Shown here: positions 52,450 through 64,000 of the stretch, in pieces
How positions within the stretch are numbered: the stretch's first letter is position 1
How the letters are laid out: every line of letters begins with the position of its first letter
Assembly (NCBI GenBank): GCA_013400975.1
Contig: WBMZ01011711.1
Location: forward strand, 62,001-126,000
Source: Atrichornis clamosus
Taxonomy: Eukaryota > Chordata > Aves > Passeriformes > Menuridae
DNA length: 64,000 nucleotides
Reading direction: 5' to 3'
Notes under the pieces: generated by a model
What the model saw: the letters and a program-made list of their open reading frames with translations, nothing else
Told to the model about the DNA's origin: nothing
The model's database searches: none
Translations under genes and position numbers: made by a program

Positions 52450-54318
52450 GTAAGAGCCTGTCCTCTCCTCTCCCTGCTCCTCCTGCCCTCCTCCGAGCTG
52501 CGGGGTGCCAACTGTGCAAGTGCGTGGAGTAAGGCTCCATCTCCTGAGGTTTTCCTGAACCTCCGTGTTCCTCACCTCAAGGTTATTTCCCAGCTGAGCA
52601 GCTGCCAGCAGCTGGGTATCAGAGGCACAGTTTCAGAGCCTGCACTGAGCTGGGGGATGTGCCGGGGTTTTATCACTGAAAAGAAAAACCCAACCGATCT
52701 GAACCTGTCGGGTGCATGCAGGGGAGGGAAGGGCTTGTGCAACTGATGTCTCCTCTCTGAAGCAGAGGAGGAGTTTTCTACTGAAGGAGTCAAACTTCGT
52801 TTTTCAATCAGTGGTTTCCATTGAAACTTAACTTTCATTTCATGCAGACTAAGCACTGTATTTATACATTTTGCTTGTGTGCCTCAGAAATATCCAGGCT
52901 GTACAGATGCATGTGTACAGCAAATTTGGGGAAACTTGTTTTACTTAATCCCTTTGTTCCTCAGCACTCGTTTGTGTTCTGCAGTGTTTGTAGTCTGCTC
53001 TCTCCTCAGTTTGTTCATCCTTCTGTGTGTGAAGGTGCTTTACCATCCTCGTGGCTTCCTCTGGGCACCAGAGGGGTCGATCAGAGTCTGTGTTCTCTGC
53101 AATATGGGAAGAAAAGTTGTTTACAGGGGAGACACTGAGTAAAGAAAACCAACTCCTCTGCTGGCCACAGGTCAGGCAGGGTCTCCAAATGGTCCTTGGG
53201 CACACTGCCCACATTAAAACAGGTTCTGGTGTCTTCACTGCCTGGAAATCCAAATATTTGCATTTTTTCTGTGCCTGCACTCCCTACTCGTTAGTTATTC
53301 ATCTCAGGTAGATCATCTGCCTCATTCCTCCACGTTTGAGCCCCCCGAGGCATTCCTGCAGGTTATTTCTCTGTAAATACGTAAAGTTGACAGACAATGA
53401 AGTGGTTTGTTTCTGAAAACCAGGATATTTTAATAAGCTTTTCACACTGTCTGTATTCATCCCTGAGGGTTTCTGACACAGAAATGAAAATTCTGTCAAC
53501 AGTACACAGGAACAAAAACTTCCCAGGTTTGTTTGGTTTAAAATATTTCCCTTGTACATTGCACATTAAACCCATCCTGGGAAACGTGAGGGGTTTGTGG
53601 ACACAATGAGTGAGGAGAGCAGAGTGGAAGAGTTCAGGTGCAGAAAGTCAGTTAAATAACAGTTCTAGATGTCAGTGCGTTTGCTGTAGCTGCAAAAAAA
53701 TGTGTTTATTGAGCCTGCAAATATCTGCTTATTCAGTGCCTGTCTTGGAGAACTGCCTGGGATTGCCTGGTTGCATTTTGCACTTGTAGCCACAGAGGTT
53801 GGGGGATCCCTGTGATGCCTGAGTTACATTTTGCCCACAGATCTCTGTAACTGTGTTATCCTTCAGGAGCAGATGACTTTCTGAGGTCTGTGTGTTGCGT
53901 GTGACTTTCTGGGAAGGGAAAGGGGCTCAGGCAGGAGTGGGAGCTGTGCCTGGGGAGGAGGAGGCAGAGCAAGGTGTCCCTGTCCGGGACAAAGGACTCC
54001 TGGCTGCTCCCTGACCACTCCCAAAGGTCCAGGCTGGCTCCTACCTCTCTCAGTCCCGTTCAGCCATCCCTAATTGCCATCTGGGTGTGCCATCTGCTCC
54101 CTCTGGTACAGGGGTGGTTAAGGGAACAGAGCACATCCCGTCTGTGCTGGAGAGGTTTCCCCTTCAGTCCGATCCATCCCTGTCTCAGTCACCAAGAGGA
54201 ACATCCAGTGAATCTGTTACTTACAGGAGTCAGAAATCCTCAGGCACTGGTGTTTCCATGCTTGGGGAGGCTGTTATCCCTCTGGATTGCTGCCTCCCTT
54301 CTGTTGAGGCTGCTGGAT

Positions 54319-54358
54319 GTTGTTTTATTTTCCTTTCTGTTGTTTTAATTTCCTTTGG
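54319..54358. repeat. 20-bp tandem duplication
   Basis: GTTGTTTTATTTTCCTTTCT is followed directly by GTTGTTTTAATTTCCTTTGG. Confidence 0.8.
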
Positions 54359-57300
54359 CCACGAGAGCAAGAGAAAGGAATTAGATATTTCAATGTTATT
54401 CTTTCATCATCCAGAGATGAATATCTGCTTCCTAAAATTCTGCAGTGCATTTCTTTTGATGAAGGCATAAAATAAAAGAAATAAGGCACCCTGATTTTCC
54501 CTGTAAATTGAAGGAAACAAACTGCATGAGCAGACTGGAGCTCGGTTTGTCTGAAGGGCCTTGCCTTGAGCAGATCCCAGCCCAGCTCCTTTCCATGCAG
54601 CATCCTGGGGCTCCAGGTCAAGGCAGCAGTTAAGCACCAGCTTAATTCCCACTGGATTTGGTGAGAATTGTCTGTTAGTTATGAATGAGGGGGTTGCCCT
54701 TATTTTACTCCTCTAAAGCATCTTTTCTTTTTTTCCTTCCCTTTTATCACTGTCTTAAGCAGTATTTGTAATACGTTGGAAAAAGATTCCTGAGAAACCT
54801 TGCTGGAAGCAGAGAGCTCTGCAGCTCCCGTGCCTCGACCTGAATATTGACACTGCCTCTCCCCACACTAAAGGGAATAATGTTTGGCTCACAAGCCAGG
54901 AAATGTTCAGCTGCATTGCAAAGGGAGGTGCCTGCGAGTTCAAGGGTGCCTGGCACACTTTGGGTTATCAGGGTTTGTCTGCAGAGCTCTCGGTCACACA
55001 AGTCACCAACTGCAATGCTCCCTGTATGGGAAAAAGCATTTTTCAAATAATTCTTCACCCCCAGCTGAGGCTTTAATTCGAAATACAGATGTGAAGGGCA
55101 GGTGTGCTGTGGTTTTACACCTGTGTACCTGTGTACCAGCTGATGTTCCTGTTTTTCTGACAGTGGGGATATCCCAGCAGCCTCTGACTGCAGAGGTGGC
55201 CTAAAGTGCTCAGGTTTTTGTAGGATCAGGCCCCAGATCCACAGTTATTTGTCCTGATACTTGAAGTCACTCTTGGGACAGAATTTTCTTTGCCACAGTC
55301 CCCTGGGGGGGATTTAGGAAATCATTAAATGAACTGAATTCATTCATCTCAAGTCAGTCTTAATATAGCCTGATTGTGTTTGATGTAATTATGCTGAAAG
55401 GGTACAGTTGCATTTTATTTGCATAATTGCAGTAGACAGTGAACCAGAGGAAGTGCACATGGAAGAGGAATCACTTCTTGGGAAGTTGGGAATGCACTCC
55501 ATTGTCAGCTCAGCCAGGTACCAGGGAATGTGAGAGGCTTGGAGAGGCTTTCAGGGGGGAAGAAACAGATTGGTCTTATTCATTTAATGATTTTTTAAAT
55601 TTATTTTTAGAGCAACTGTGGCAGCAGGATGTTGTGTTCTGGTTCTTGGTGCTTTGAGCTCTTCCAAAGCAGAGCTGTGCCGGCCCCTCCTCACATGGAG
55701 AGGAGATTCCCAAGCCCTGTCCTGGAAATTGTTTTCCTTTTAATCTCAATTGTGAGGAAAGTGAACAACAATCTACTCACCTCTTCCTTTCTGTTGTTCC
55801 TACACCTTTTTCTGTGCAAAATGTGTCAAATTGGGCTGTTCCCTGTGGTTGTCGTGGTTACCCTCAGTGCTGGCTGAGCACTTCCAGAGATCTGGGTTTT
55901 CTCCCATGTTTTTGTTCTGAAATAGTCTTCCTTGTGTTTCTCACGTGTATGTGATGTGTCTTCATGGACAGCAGCTCCCAGGGAAATGGAACCAAGGAGA
56001 GGAGCAGCTGTAAGAGAAATACGGAGGCTAATACATAAATGTGATCTTAATTCTTTAGAGTCTGGCAAAACGCTTGGCTGATGTGAAAAAAATGGTCTTT
56101 ATGGTCTGAGCTCAGAATTGGTGCAACTAGACAGTGGGATTTAAGTAGATTTCAGATTCATGATTCGATTCCAGAGGCTGTGGATGTGTCTGAGGCTGGA
56201 GTTTGTGCAGCTCTCGGCTCGAAGGTTAAGGGATGACTCAAATCCAGCCCAGCTATTTAAAAAGTAAAAACTGCCAGTGCTGCAAACCAACACAACTGCC
56301 TCTGAATTGTTCAGTTGTTTGTCTTCCAAAGAGATGCTGAATCCTGTTTTGTGTTAATTTCCAACAAGAGCTGGTTTCTTCCTGTTTTTGTTTGGGCAGT
56401 GTGAACTTGGGAAAAAATGCAAGAGCGATGATTTAAGCAAAATGGAGAATGAAATCATCTCTCCCTGTTTAGTGGCTCTGGAATGTTTTACCTTCGTGGC
56501 CCCGGTGCAGAAGGGGAAGGAGCTCAGGGCTCATTTTGCAGTGTTAGAGACAACACTGGATTTTATCCAGCATTGACAACCACGGGCACACTGCTCTGCA
56601 CCTCTCCAGAGCTGCCTTCGCCCCGGGATGTTCCCCTGGGAAGGATGTGCTTCCTGCAGCACTTCCTGCCTCTCCCTGCATGGAACACAAGGCTGGCTTG
56701 AATTGCATAATAATACTTGTAAAATAGTTCACTTGGGTTGTTTTTGTTTGTTTACAGCCTGGTTCAGTCCTTTCCAGTCCTCTGTTGTTCTCCAGCTCTC
56801 TCTGTGTCCCTGGGGCGTGAGCATGTGCTTTGGAGAGTAACTGGGATGGAAAGATCTGGCTCCAGGGCTTTGTTCCTCCTGGGCTGCAGGGCTGCAGCCT
56901 TGCTAGAGCAGAGCCCAGGAACAGCAAAAGCCAGAGGGGACACCAATCCCAAGGGAAAAGGCATGAGAGATGTAGCTTGGACCATCAGTCCCAAATTTAC
57001 TCACTCTTCCCATCACCTGCCCTGAATTCTCCCCTCACCTCCTGGCCATCCCCTCCCTGACCTGTTTTCCTTCCCACACTGCTGAAGGGCTCCAGCACTG
57101 GGATCTGTCCTTGCTTGGCCCCTGCAGGCTGGCTGGGAGCACTGGGACCAGGTCAGTGTTGTGGTGCAGGTAAATGTTGGCTAAAATAAGCCTGCATGGT
57201 GATGTCCAGTGTCCCGAGATGGATCCACCTGGAAATGCTGGAGACTGGGGCAAACGGGGCCTGTTCCTGCCAGCAGAATTGCACATTCCCTGTGGAATTG

Positions 57301-59734
57301 CAGTGCTGAGCTCTGCAGGGCTGCAGCCAAAGCTGGAGGCAGCACTGCAGGTGGGGTCTCACAAGGAGACCTTCCCTCCCAACTCAGCACATCCTAGGAT
57401 TCTGGGATTCTGCTGGAATGACCCACCTGGCTGCTGTGTGGGGCTCAGATGTTGGGGATCGTTTGGGGTTTGTCAGAGGTTGAAGGTGTGATGTTTTGGA
57501 GTATTAAAGAGAATTATCTGCCGCTGCTCAGGGCAGGACACAGCCCATAACCAGCACAGCTCTGACGAGAAATCCTGTCCCAAGTGGGGTCTGAACCAAA
57601 TGGTGCTGCTGCTTCCCAGCAAGGACATGAGGCAGGAAGCTCTAATTGGACCATAAAGAACTGCTGTAAAATGAAGATTTAGGAGCTTTCTCTGGGGCCC
57701 CTTGAAGTGAAATGAGCTGCTCACCCAAGCTCCAGCAGATCTGGTGCTGCCAGAATCCTGGATCTCCGATGGGATCCAGCTGTTGTCCATCATGGGGGTG
57801 ATGTGTCTCTAGTTCTGTGGTTTGGGTACTGCTCCCGGGGCTTTGCTGGCAGTTTCCCTTTGATGTTCCTATTTATCTGTGGTTCCAGGACACTGGAGAT
57901 GGTGTGGGTGGCTGTTCTGAGACAGGGAGGTGTGTGCGTGGAGACACAGACAGGCAGGGTTGGTGCTGTAAGAGGAGCTCACTCCCAGAGTCGCACACAG
58001 CTACTGATCACCCTTCAGATGGATCATCACTTTTGGAACACCCCAAATTGCATCTTGTCCAGAGCAGTTTTCCTCTCGATGGTCTGACACAGAAGCTGTC
58101 AGCTGGCTGTGTTCGGGCAGAGTATTTCCACCCAGAAGGGAAGGATTTTATTTTTGGAGAGCTGCTGCCTGTGTGTGGCAGCTCCCGGTCAGCCTGTGGG
58201 CCGGGGGACCCCCACTCCAGGTGTGTGGGTCTGGCAGGAGGCTGCAGTGGGTGCCTGTGCTGGGGAAGGGTTTGCAAGGGGCAAAGGAATATATCTACAT
58301 GATACACTGACAGCGTCTTCACTGCGTCGGGTGTTGGTTGTGTCTGTGCCGTCCTGCACCAGCAGCTGGTGGTTCCCATCCTGGCTCTCACCATGGGCAC
58401 CTGGAGCATCCCAGGAAAGATCCCTGCAGGCTCTGGCTTCTCTCTGCACGCACACAGACACACCAGGAACGTGTTACTGTCACCTCGGGGTGAGACAGGC
58501 TCAGGCACGAAGAGAAATGTGCTGATTTTAGGAGTGAACAGAGGTTTGAAAGGCTTGTCTTGTTTGTTTCCTTCTGGTTTTGTCTTCTGCTCTGTATTGT
58601 TAATGCTTCACTGATTATAGGCTTTCGAAAGTAATAGTTTAGGAAATAATGCTCATAATAATACACATAATTTCCTTAAAGATGATACAATGGATGCGGA
58701 AGTGCCCACTTCACTCCTGCTGGGTTTGCAGATCTGCTTCAGGAGCGTGTTTTCCTTCTGTTGACTTGACTGCATGGCAGCAGAGGGCTGGAAAATGATT
58801 CAGAAAAAGCTCCTCCTTGTAGCCCCCAGTGCTGGCTCCTCAGAAGAGAGAAGCAGGAGTCAATGGATCCATGGTCTGGATGTCCTGCTAGGAATGGATA
58901 AACACAACTCCTACTTGTAGGATGATGAGGAGCTAGGGGTTGGCCAGTGGAGGTCCTGCTCTGTGCAGCTGATGGGAATAGCCCTGGGAAGTGGATTTCA
59001 GGCTTGGCTTCAATCCATGGAAAGTCCAGCTGAAATGGATTCCCTTGTTCCTGTTAACACAGCCCCGATGGAACCAATACACTCCAGTGTGGCTCTGAGA
59101 CCTCCAGATGCTCTCAGCCAAAGCCTTTCCACCTTAGCCTTTCCTCTCTCTTAACTGCATTAGCACACAATTAATAATGTGATTAATCATGCCAGGTATT
59201 TAACAGAGAAGGGCCAGGCAAACTGAAGGTTCTGCTAATGCAGTATATAAAAATGCAGGGGAAAAAAGTTAAAGAACCCCCTCTGAGAGGGCCCTCTCAG
59301 CTCTGTGGGGGTGGGCAGTGGCTCCTTGTGCTGCTCCTCAGGCATCCCACCTTCCAAAAGTAATTGTGGTAGAATTTGGGAGAAGTATGAGGCAGGTGAG
59401 GGGCCTCAAACTGATTATTACTGCTGAAAGGAGCATGGTGTAATTGCTTGTGAACAGTGAGTAGGCCTGGTGAGGGTCAGTGTTGTGCTGTCACCGTGCT
59501 CGTGAGCCCCTGCCGTGCCTGGGCTCTGCACTTCCCCTGGGCACTGGCACCTTCGTGCCTCCTCTCTGAGCACAGGGCATGAGGGTCTTGGCTTCCTCCC
59601 AGAGTGGCACCTCCCCGAGCTCCCCCAGCTATTCTGAGCAGAAACCAGGCTTTTACTTCATTTCTCAAATGTCTTTCCTGGGGTACTTGCAGGGGTTAAC
59701 CTGTCCAGAGCAGCCCTCAGTTACCCTTGTCAAA

Positions 59735-59790
59735 CCACAGAATATCCTGAGCTGGAAGGGCCCCACAAGGATGGAGTCCAAATCCGAAAT
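59735..59790 (-). mobile_element. CR1 tail remnant, antisense
   Basis: ACCACAGAATATCCTGAGCT and GGAAGGGCCCCACAAGGAT are the inverted tail of the CAGCTCAGGATATTC-type CR1. Only about 55 bp remain. Confidence 0.7.
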
Positions 59791-60011
59791 GTATTGAGGA
59801 AATCCTTCTGATCTCAAGTCAGAAACTCTGCAGTGAAATTCCCTAAGCAAGGTGGGTGCTTTTGTTGGGTTTTCTGGTGGCTTTGGGCAGTTTTGTGGTA
59901 CCAAAGGCAGGAAGAAGTGAGGCCACGTTAGCTGGGACCGCTCTGCTGCCAGGGGGGTGCCTGGCCCAGGGCACTTCAGAGACCCAGCTCTCACAGCAAT
60001 TTCAGGTGTTT

Positions 60012-60061
60012 TCACACTAATTCAGGTCTTTTCAGTGACATCACACTAATTCAGGTATTTG
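60012..60061. repeat. 29-bp tandem duplication
   Basis: TCACACTAATTCAGGTCTTT recurs 29 bp later as TCACACTAATTCAGGTATTT. Confidence 0.8.
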
Positions 60062-61227
60062 TCTTTCCTCTACTCTGGGAAAGTTTGCATTGAGCCCTTC
60101 ACTTACCAGGGCCAGTACAAATGATTTAATACAATACTGCAGCAACTTTAATTTGTGGAATCAAATTGGTTTGCTTTATCTAAAAAACCCTGAAATCTAA
60201 AGCACACCTGAACTGTCTTTGACCTCCTTAGAATTTAAATTATATTTTTAGTTATGGCAGTTATTTGAAATGCTGATGTGTCAGTCCCCAGAGAGGGAGT
60301 ACTTGTCTCGAGTATTGCCACTTGAAATTTTGGGAAGCCACACAGATGTTCATCTCCTCATTATGGAAATAATGTATTTGGTTAATGTGTTGGTATGAAG
60401 AGAGGGGAATACAAATTATCTTGCAACTTGAGAGCCATTTAAAAGTTTCCTGATGTTTAGACAGCCTCAGGCGTCTCTGACACTGCCCCCGCCCGGGCCA
60501 GGCCTGGGCGGCTCTGCCCGGGCAGCTCCGGGTCTGGCTTCGCCCCAGCAGCCCAGGGAGCTGCTGTGGGAGATCTCATCCTGGGAATCCTTGTGCTGCT
60601 CCTTGGGGGTGGCCCTGAGTGTCTCTGGGTGCTGTGCTTGCAGCTGGATGGCTTCTGGGGGCACGTGAGGAGGAGATCCAAGCCAGGAGCTGGGACTTGC
60701 CTGGTGGTCCCTAAGGCTGGCCAGGATCCCAGAGGGAATGCTGGGGGTAGTGAGAGGATGAGGAATGGGTGCCTAGAGGATACTCTGCTCCTGAAATACT
60801 TACATCACGTTGGAAATGGTTTTTGGTTTCCCCCGGAGATGCAGGGAGTTCCGAGGAGGAGCCCTGGGGTGCTGTGGGTGTTCCTGTGCAGGGCCCCGTG
60901 GGCCTGGGGGCAGCCTGGGGCAGGGCTCCAAGTTTGCCAGCCCCAGAAATCAGCCCCCTCACCTCTGCCTGTGCCTGGGCAGGGCTGAGCAGCTGTTCTG
61001 GCTGTGCTGCGATGGGATCACTGTGCACAGGAGGGGGAGCGGGGACTCGGGGTGAGCAGAGAGCAGCAGTTCCATCCCTGTGCCCAGCTCCCTGCACGCC
61101 CTGGCCGTGTTCAGCCTGCCCTGGGTCGAGCAGCCAGCTGTCAAATAGCGAGGAACTTGCGTTTTGTTCAGGGATCTGAGGGAGAAAGGGAAGGATGTGG
61201 CAAGGGGGCTGGGTTCTGTTTTGAGTG

Positions 61228-61580
61228 AGCTGAGGTTGCTCAGAGAGAAGAGGAGGCTCTGGGGAGATCTTAGAGCCCCTTCCAGTGCCTAAAGGAGAGT
61301 TGCAAGAAGGCTGGAAAGGGATTTTTCACAGGAGCACGGGGTGACTGGACAAGGGGGAATGGCCTGTGAAGGAGGGGGGGAGGTTTAAATTCCATAGGAA
61401 GGAATTGTTCCCTTTGAGGGTGGGGAGGCCCTGGCACAGGGTGCCCAGAGCAGCTGTGGCTGCCCCATCCCTGGACATGCCCAAGGCCAGGTTGGACGGG
61501 GCTTGGAGCACCCTGGGATAGTGGGAGGTGTCCCTGCCCAGGGCAGGGGTGGCACTGGATGAGCTTTATGGTCTCTTTGA
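61228..61580 (+). mobile_element. CR1 LINE fragment, sense, ~350 bp
   Basis: CTGAGGTTGCTCAGAGAGAA, GAAGAGGAGGCTCTGGGGAG, GAGGGTGGGGAGGCCCTGGC, GAGCAGCTGTGGCTGCCCCA and GGATAGTGGGAGGTGTCCCT give an almost continuous CR1 3' portion. A long minus-strand open frame at 61270-61971 is mostly the antisense of this element. Confidence 0.92.
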
Positions 61581-62397
61581 ATTTTCTTGGGAATGTCTGT
61601 CCTGAGGGGAATGTGAAGATAAGGCTGGCAGTGATGGTCTGGGCTGAGCCGTGGCTCCTGTGCCAGCCCAAACCCTGGGTGCCCTGAGCCCAGCTCTGCC
61701 TTGCAGGGCTGCTGAAGGTGTCCCTGCAGGCCAGGGGCATCACCTGGAGCAGCACTTGGACACAGTGGTCTCTGTCACCCAGCAGTGTCACCGTGCCAGC
61801 AGGGAGCTCTCTGAGCCTGGGTGTGTCAGGGGACAGCTCACGCACACGTTTGGGGCTGCACAGACCTGTGCACACGCTGCAGTTATTGCTGTTGACATGG
61901 AAACACTGCAGGAGGCACAGGCAGATGCTCAGGGAGAAATGAACTCTGTGCATGAAGGACTGAACGCACACAGCGAGTGCTGCAGCCGGGCTGGGCAGAG
62001 CAGCCCTGTGATCTTTATTTTATTCTAATTCTTTATTACAACTTTAACCTGTCGAGCATCTCCAGGAGTTACTCCAGTTGCTGCATTCCAACAGGGAGGG
62101 GTTTCTGTAGTTAAATAATGCAGGCGGGTGACTGGAGTTCAGCTGCTCCTAAGGACACGCAGGGCAGCTGCTGTGGAGGGAGCAGAGGCACTCCCGTGTG
62201 CTGCATTCAGACCTGCTGTACCTCGGGTTTGGCTGCTCTGCATTATTGGAGTGGAGCAGGCCCTCTGTGGAGCAGCTTCTGGTCAAAAGAGTGGGAAGCA
62301 GGAACTTAGGAAGCTGATGAGGAGAAGCCTTCAATGAGGACAAGGGGATTTAGGTAAGGAGTCAATTGAAATGAAGAACTGAAATAACAGATCAGAG

Positions 62398-62525
62398 CAA
62401 GGAGGAATGGCTTCCCACTGCCAGAGGGCAGGCTTGGGTGGGATATTGGGGAGGAAGCCTTCTCTGAGAGGGTGGATGGGCCCTGGCACAGGGTGCCCAG
62501 AGAAGCTGTGGCTGCCCCATCCCTG
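62398..62525 (+). mobile_element. CR1 LINE fragment, sense, left partner of inverted pair
   Basis: GAGGAATGGCTTCCCACTGC, CAGAGGGCAGGCTTGGGTGG and GATATTGGGGAGGAAGCC continue to AGCTGTGGCTGCCCCATCCC. It then stops abruptly, and an antisense CR1 begins. Confidence 0.88.
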
Positions 62526-62641
62526 TGGTTTGGGTTAGAAAAACCCCCTGCCCTGGGCAGGGACACCTCCCACTATCCCAGGCTGCTCCAAGCCCTGTCC
62601 AGCCTGGCCTTGGACACTTCCAGGGATGGAGCAGCCACAAC
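62505..62641. repeat. Inverted repeat formed by two abutting CR1 fragments
   Basis: Arms at 62505-62525 and 62621-62641 are reverse complements at about 19 of 21 positions, with a 95-nt loop. In the pre-mRNA this could fold into a hairpin. Confidence 0.8.
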
Positions 62642-62648
62642 CTCCCTG
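62526..62648 (-). mobile_element. CR1 LINE 3' end, antisense, right partner of inverted pair
   Basis: TGGTTTGGGTTAGAAAAACC, CCTGGGCAGGGACACCTCCC, ACTATCCCAGGCTGCTCC and CCAGCCTGGCCTTGGACACT run antisense directly from the break point. It is truncated just past GGAGCAGCCACAAC. Confidence 0.88.
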
Positions 62649-63060
62649 TTACTTTATAAACAGCTTTTATAAAAAGCTTTTAGCTCATCTTCAGATGTGA
62701 GGAAGAGTATTTCATGGATAAGGTCCCGGCAAAACAAATTGCCCATTTCCAATAACTGGGCAGCAGGAAAGGATGAACTACTGGGAGAGACACTCTGCTC
62801 AAGGTGGGTATTTTAAAGTCTCTTCTCTGTCCCGACTCTGGAGATCCTGTTTGCAGCAGAGACTGCTCCCTGCTCGCAGGACTGGGTTGGTGAGCAGCGT
62901 TTCTCCCTGGGCTGGCACTCTCCTCACTGCCATTCCTAAGGAATTCCTCATTCCCGCAGCAGGAGCCCTTTGAGGGAGGAGTGTTCAGCTGAGCACTGGC
63001 TGTGTTAACCAACGGGTGACTGGCACCTGTGCCAGCCTGGAAAGTCCCTCTGTGGCTGAA

Positions 63061-63320
63061 ACGCGAAATCTCACTGTTCTATGGAGCCTGGGCTCTCAGC
63101 AGGAAGAGGGGCGGGAGCCTTCATCTCCTGCCCCGTGACAGCTCGGGGCGCTCTCAGCACGGGCTCGGTCTCTGTGTCGGGGCTCCCCTGGGTGGGAGCG
63201 GCAGCTGCTGCTGCGGGTGGGGAATGGCACAGGGAGTGTTCGCCTTGCTCCGGCAGCAGCGCCTCACGCGCCGCCGGGCCGTGATCTCAGCTGTCTCGTT
63301 CGGTACAAGTGCTAACGAGC
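63061..63320. other. CpG-dense segment, candidate intragenic regulatory island
   Basis: About 22 CpGs in 260 bp, including a GGGGCGGG GC-box-like motif at 63108-63115 and ACGCGCCGCCGGGCC near 63267-63281. It ends sharply against AT-rich DNA from about 63320. Promoter or enhancer activity is possible, but nothing directly shows it. Confidence 0.4.
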
Positions 63321-64000
63321 ATGCTTAGCCAATATCTATCCATGGAGCTTCATAGCTTAAAATCCCGGGTTTGCCCTAATTGAAATTTCCTCTGAACGTG
63401 ATTTATGTCACGTATATAAAAAATCAAATGTGACACCGACTAAAATACCCCTTTCCACAGTTCTAATCAGCAGCTATTAAAAAAGAAAACTGCAAAGCAC
63501 TTTAATGGCATGCTGGAAGTTAATAAAATCATTTATATTATGGCCTTTTTACTGACTAAGAAGGTAAAAAAAAAAAAATCTGTTGATTGTCTTAGTAACA
63601 CCCCATAGTGTGTGACTTGGGCAACATCATAAAACCTGCAAAGAGATTTGCTGTCTTAAAATTGATCCTGTCGTTCCACACCTAATGCTTTTATCCCAGA
63701 TTTAATGCCAGTAAATGAAACTGCTTTGGGTTAAATGCTAGGAAAATTGGAAAAGTGTTTGAGTAGCTGCTTTCAACTCATTTGGCATCAATAATTGTTG
63801 CAAGTGATGATTTACGACCTGGGTAAATAACTGGCTGTCAGGAGTGTGGACATCCTTGGGACTAAATAGAAGAATAAAAATATCATAAACTGATCAAATC
63901 ACTACTCAGGAGAAATTGGGTCAATATGTTGGGTTTGCTCTCACCTGGGCTGAGAACGAAAATACCAGAGGCACATGAGAAATGCAGCAGGTCAATAATT

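Larger units (their letters stand above)
52450..64000 (+). other. 5' part of the intron downstream of coding exon 4
   Basis: It begins GTAAGAG. No further receptor exon is visible: the expected FDxYF...NRRNxWFAE segment occurs in none of the translated frames, so the next exon lies beyond the window. It contains CR1 fragments near 59735, 61228 and 62398-62648, short tandem duplications near 54319 and 60012, and a CpG-dense segment at 63061-63320. 52450-59730 shows no gene or repeat I can name. 63321-64000 is AT-rich and single-copy in appearance. Confidence 0.75.

Noticed and set aside
57390..57412. GGATTCTGGGATTCTG, resembling a CR1 terminal repeat
   Set aside because: No CR1 body precedes it, so it is too short to call an element.
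61270..61971. 233-codon open frame on the - strand
   Set aside because: About half is the antisense of the CR1 copy at 61228-61580. This CR1 3' region gives similar peptides (PVQPGLGH..) at 7187, 27620 and 48589.
52450..64000. Search for the next receptor exon (FDxYF...NRRNxWFAE)
   Set aside because: The motif is absent from all translated frames in the rest of the window, so the next exon must lie downstream.

Overview
The window is a stretch of a bird nuclear genome. The evidence is about two dozen 5'-truncated CR1 (chicken repeat 1) LINE fragments in both orientations, vertebrate GT-AG exon/intron structure, and long single-copy intronic DNA with local GC- and CpG-rich patches typical of avian microchromosomes. 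There is no sign of bacterial, viral or plasmid gene organisation.

Only one gene can be supported. Three consecutive internal coding exons on the + strand (15908-16124, 51175-51316, 52295-52449) encode part of the extracellular Venus-flytrap glutamate-binding domain of a group III metabotropic glutamate receptor. The best match by recall is mGlu7 (GRM7). The exons join in frame (217 + 142 + 155 nt, intron phases 1, 2 and 1 after the three exons), contain no stops, and keep the recognisable glutamate-contact residues. The first coding exon (signal peptide and start of the flytrap) would lie upstream. The rest of the flytrap, the cysteine-rich domain and the seven-helix domain would lie downstream. 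The two later exons differ from the mammalian GRM7 I recall by about 17%, whereas the first differs by about 4%. The locus may therefore be a GRM7-like paralogue or an unusually fast-evolving GRM7.

Layout: 1-15907 is the end of the upstream intron, with five CR1 fragments. 16125-51174 is a 35 kb intron holding most of the CR1 copies, a 38-copy 9-bp CCCTCCCTC tract at 19892-20231, several minisatellites and two CpG-dense patches. 51317-52294 is a short 978-bp intron with one CR1 fragment. 52450-64000 is the start of the next intron, with CR1 copies including an inverted pair, and a CpG-dense segment at 63061-63320 followed by AT-rich single-copy DNA.

I found no second protein-coding gene, RNA gene, CRISPR array, complete transposon or provirus. 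The many other open frames are chance frames, CR1 shadows or products of the 9-bp tract. I did not find a previously undescribed system. The strongest leads are the divergence and sharp GC3 contrast of the receptor exons, a strong internal splice donor in the third exon, the long G-quadruplex/triplex-prone tract, and the unexplained CpG-dense islands.
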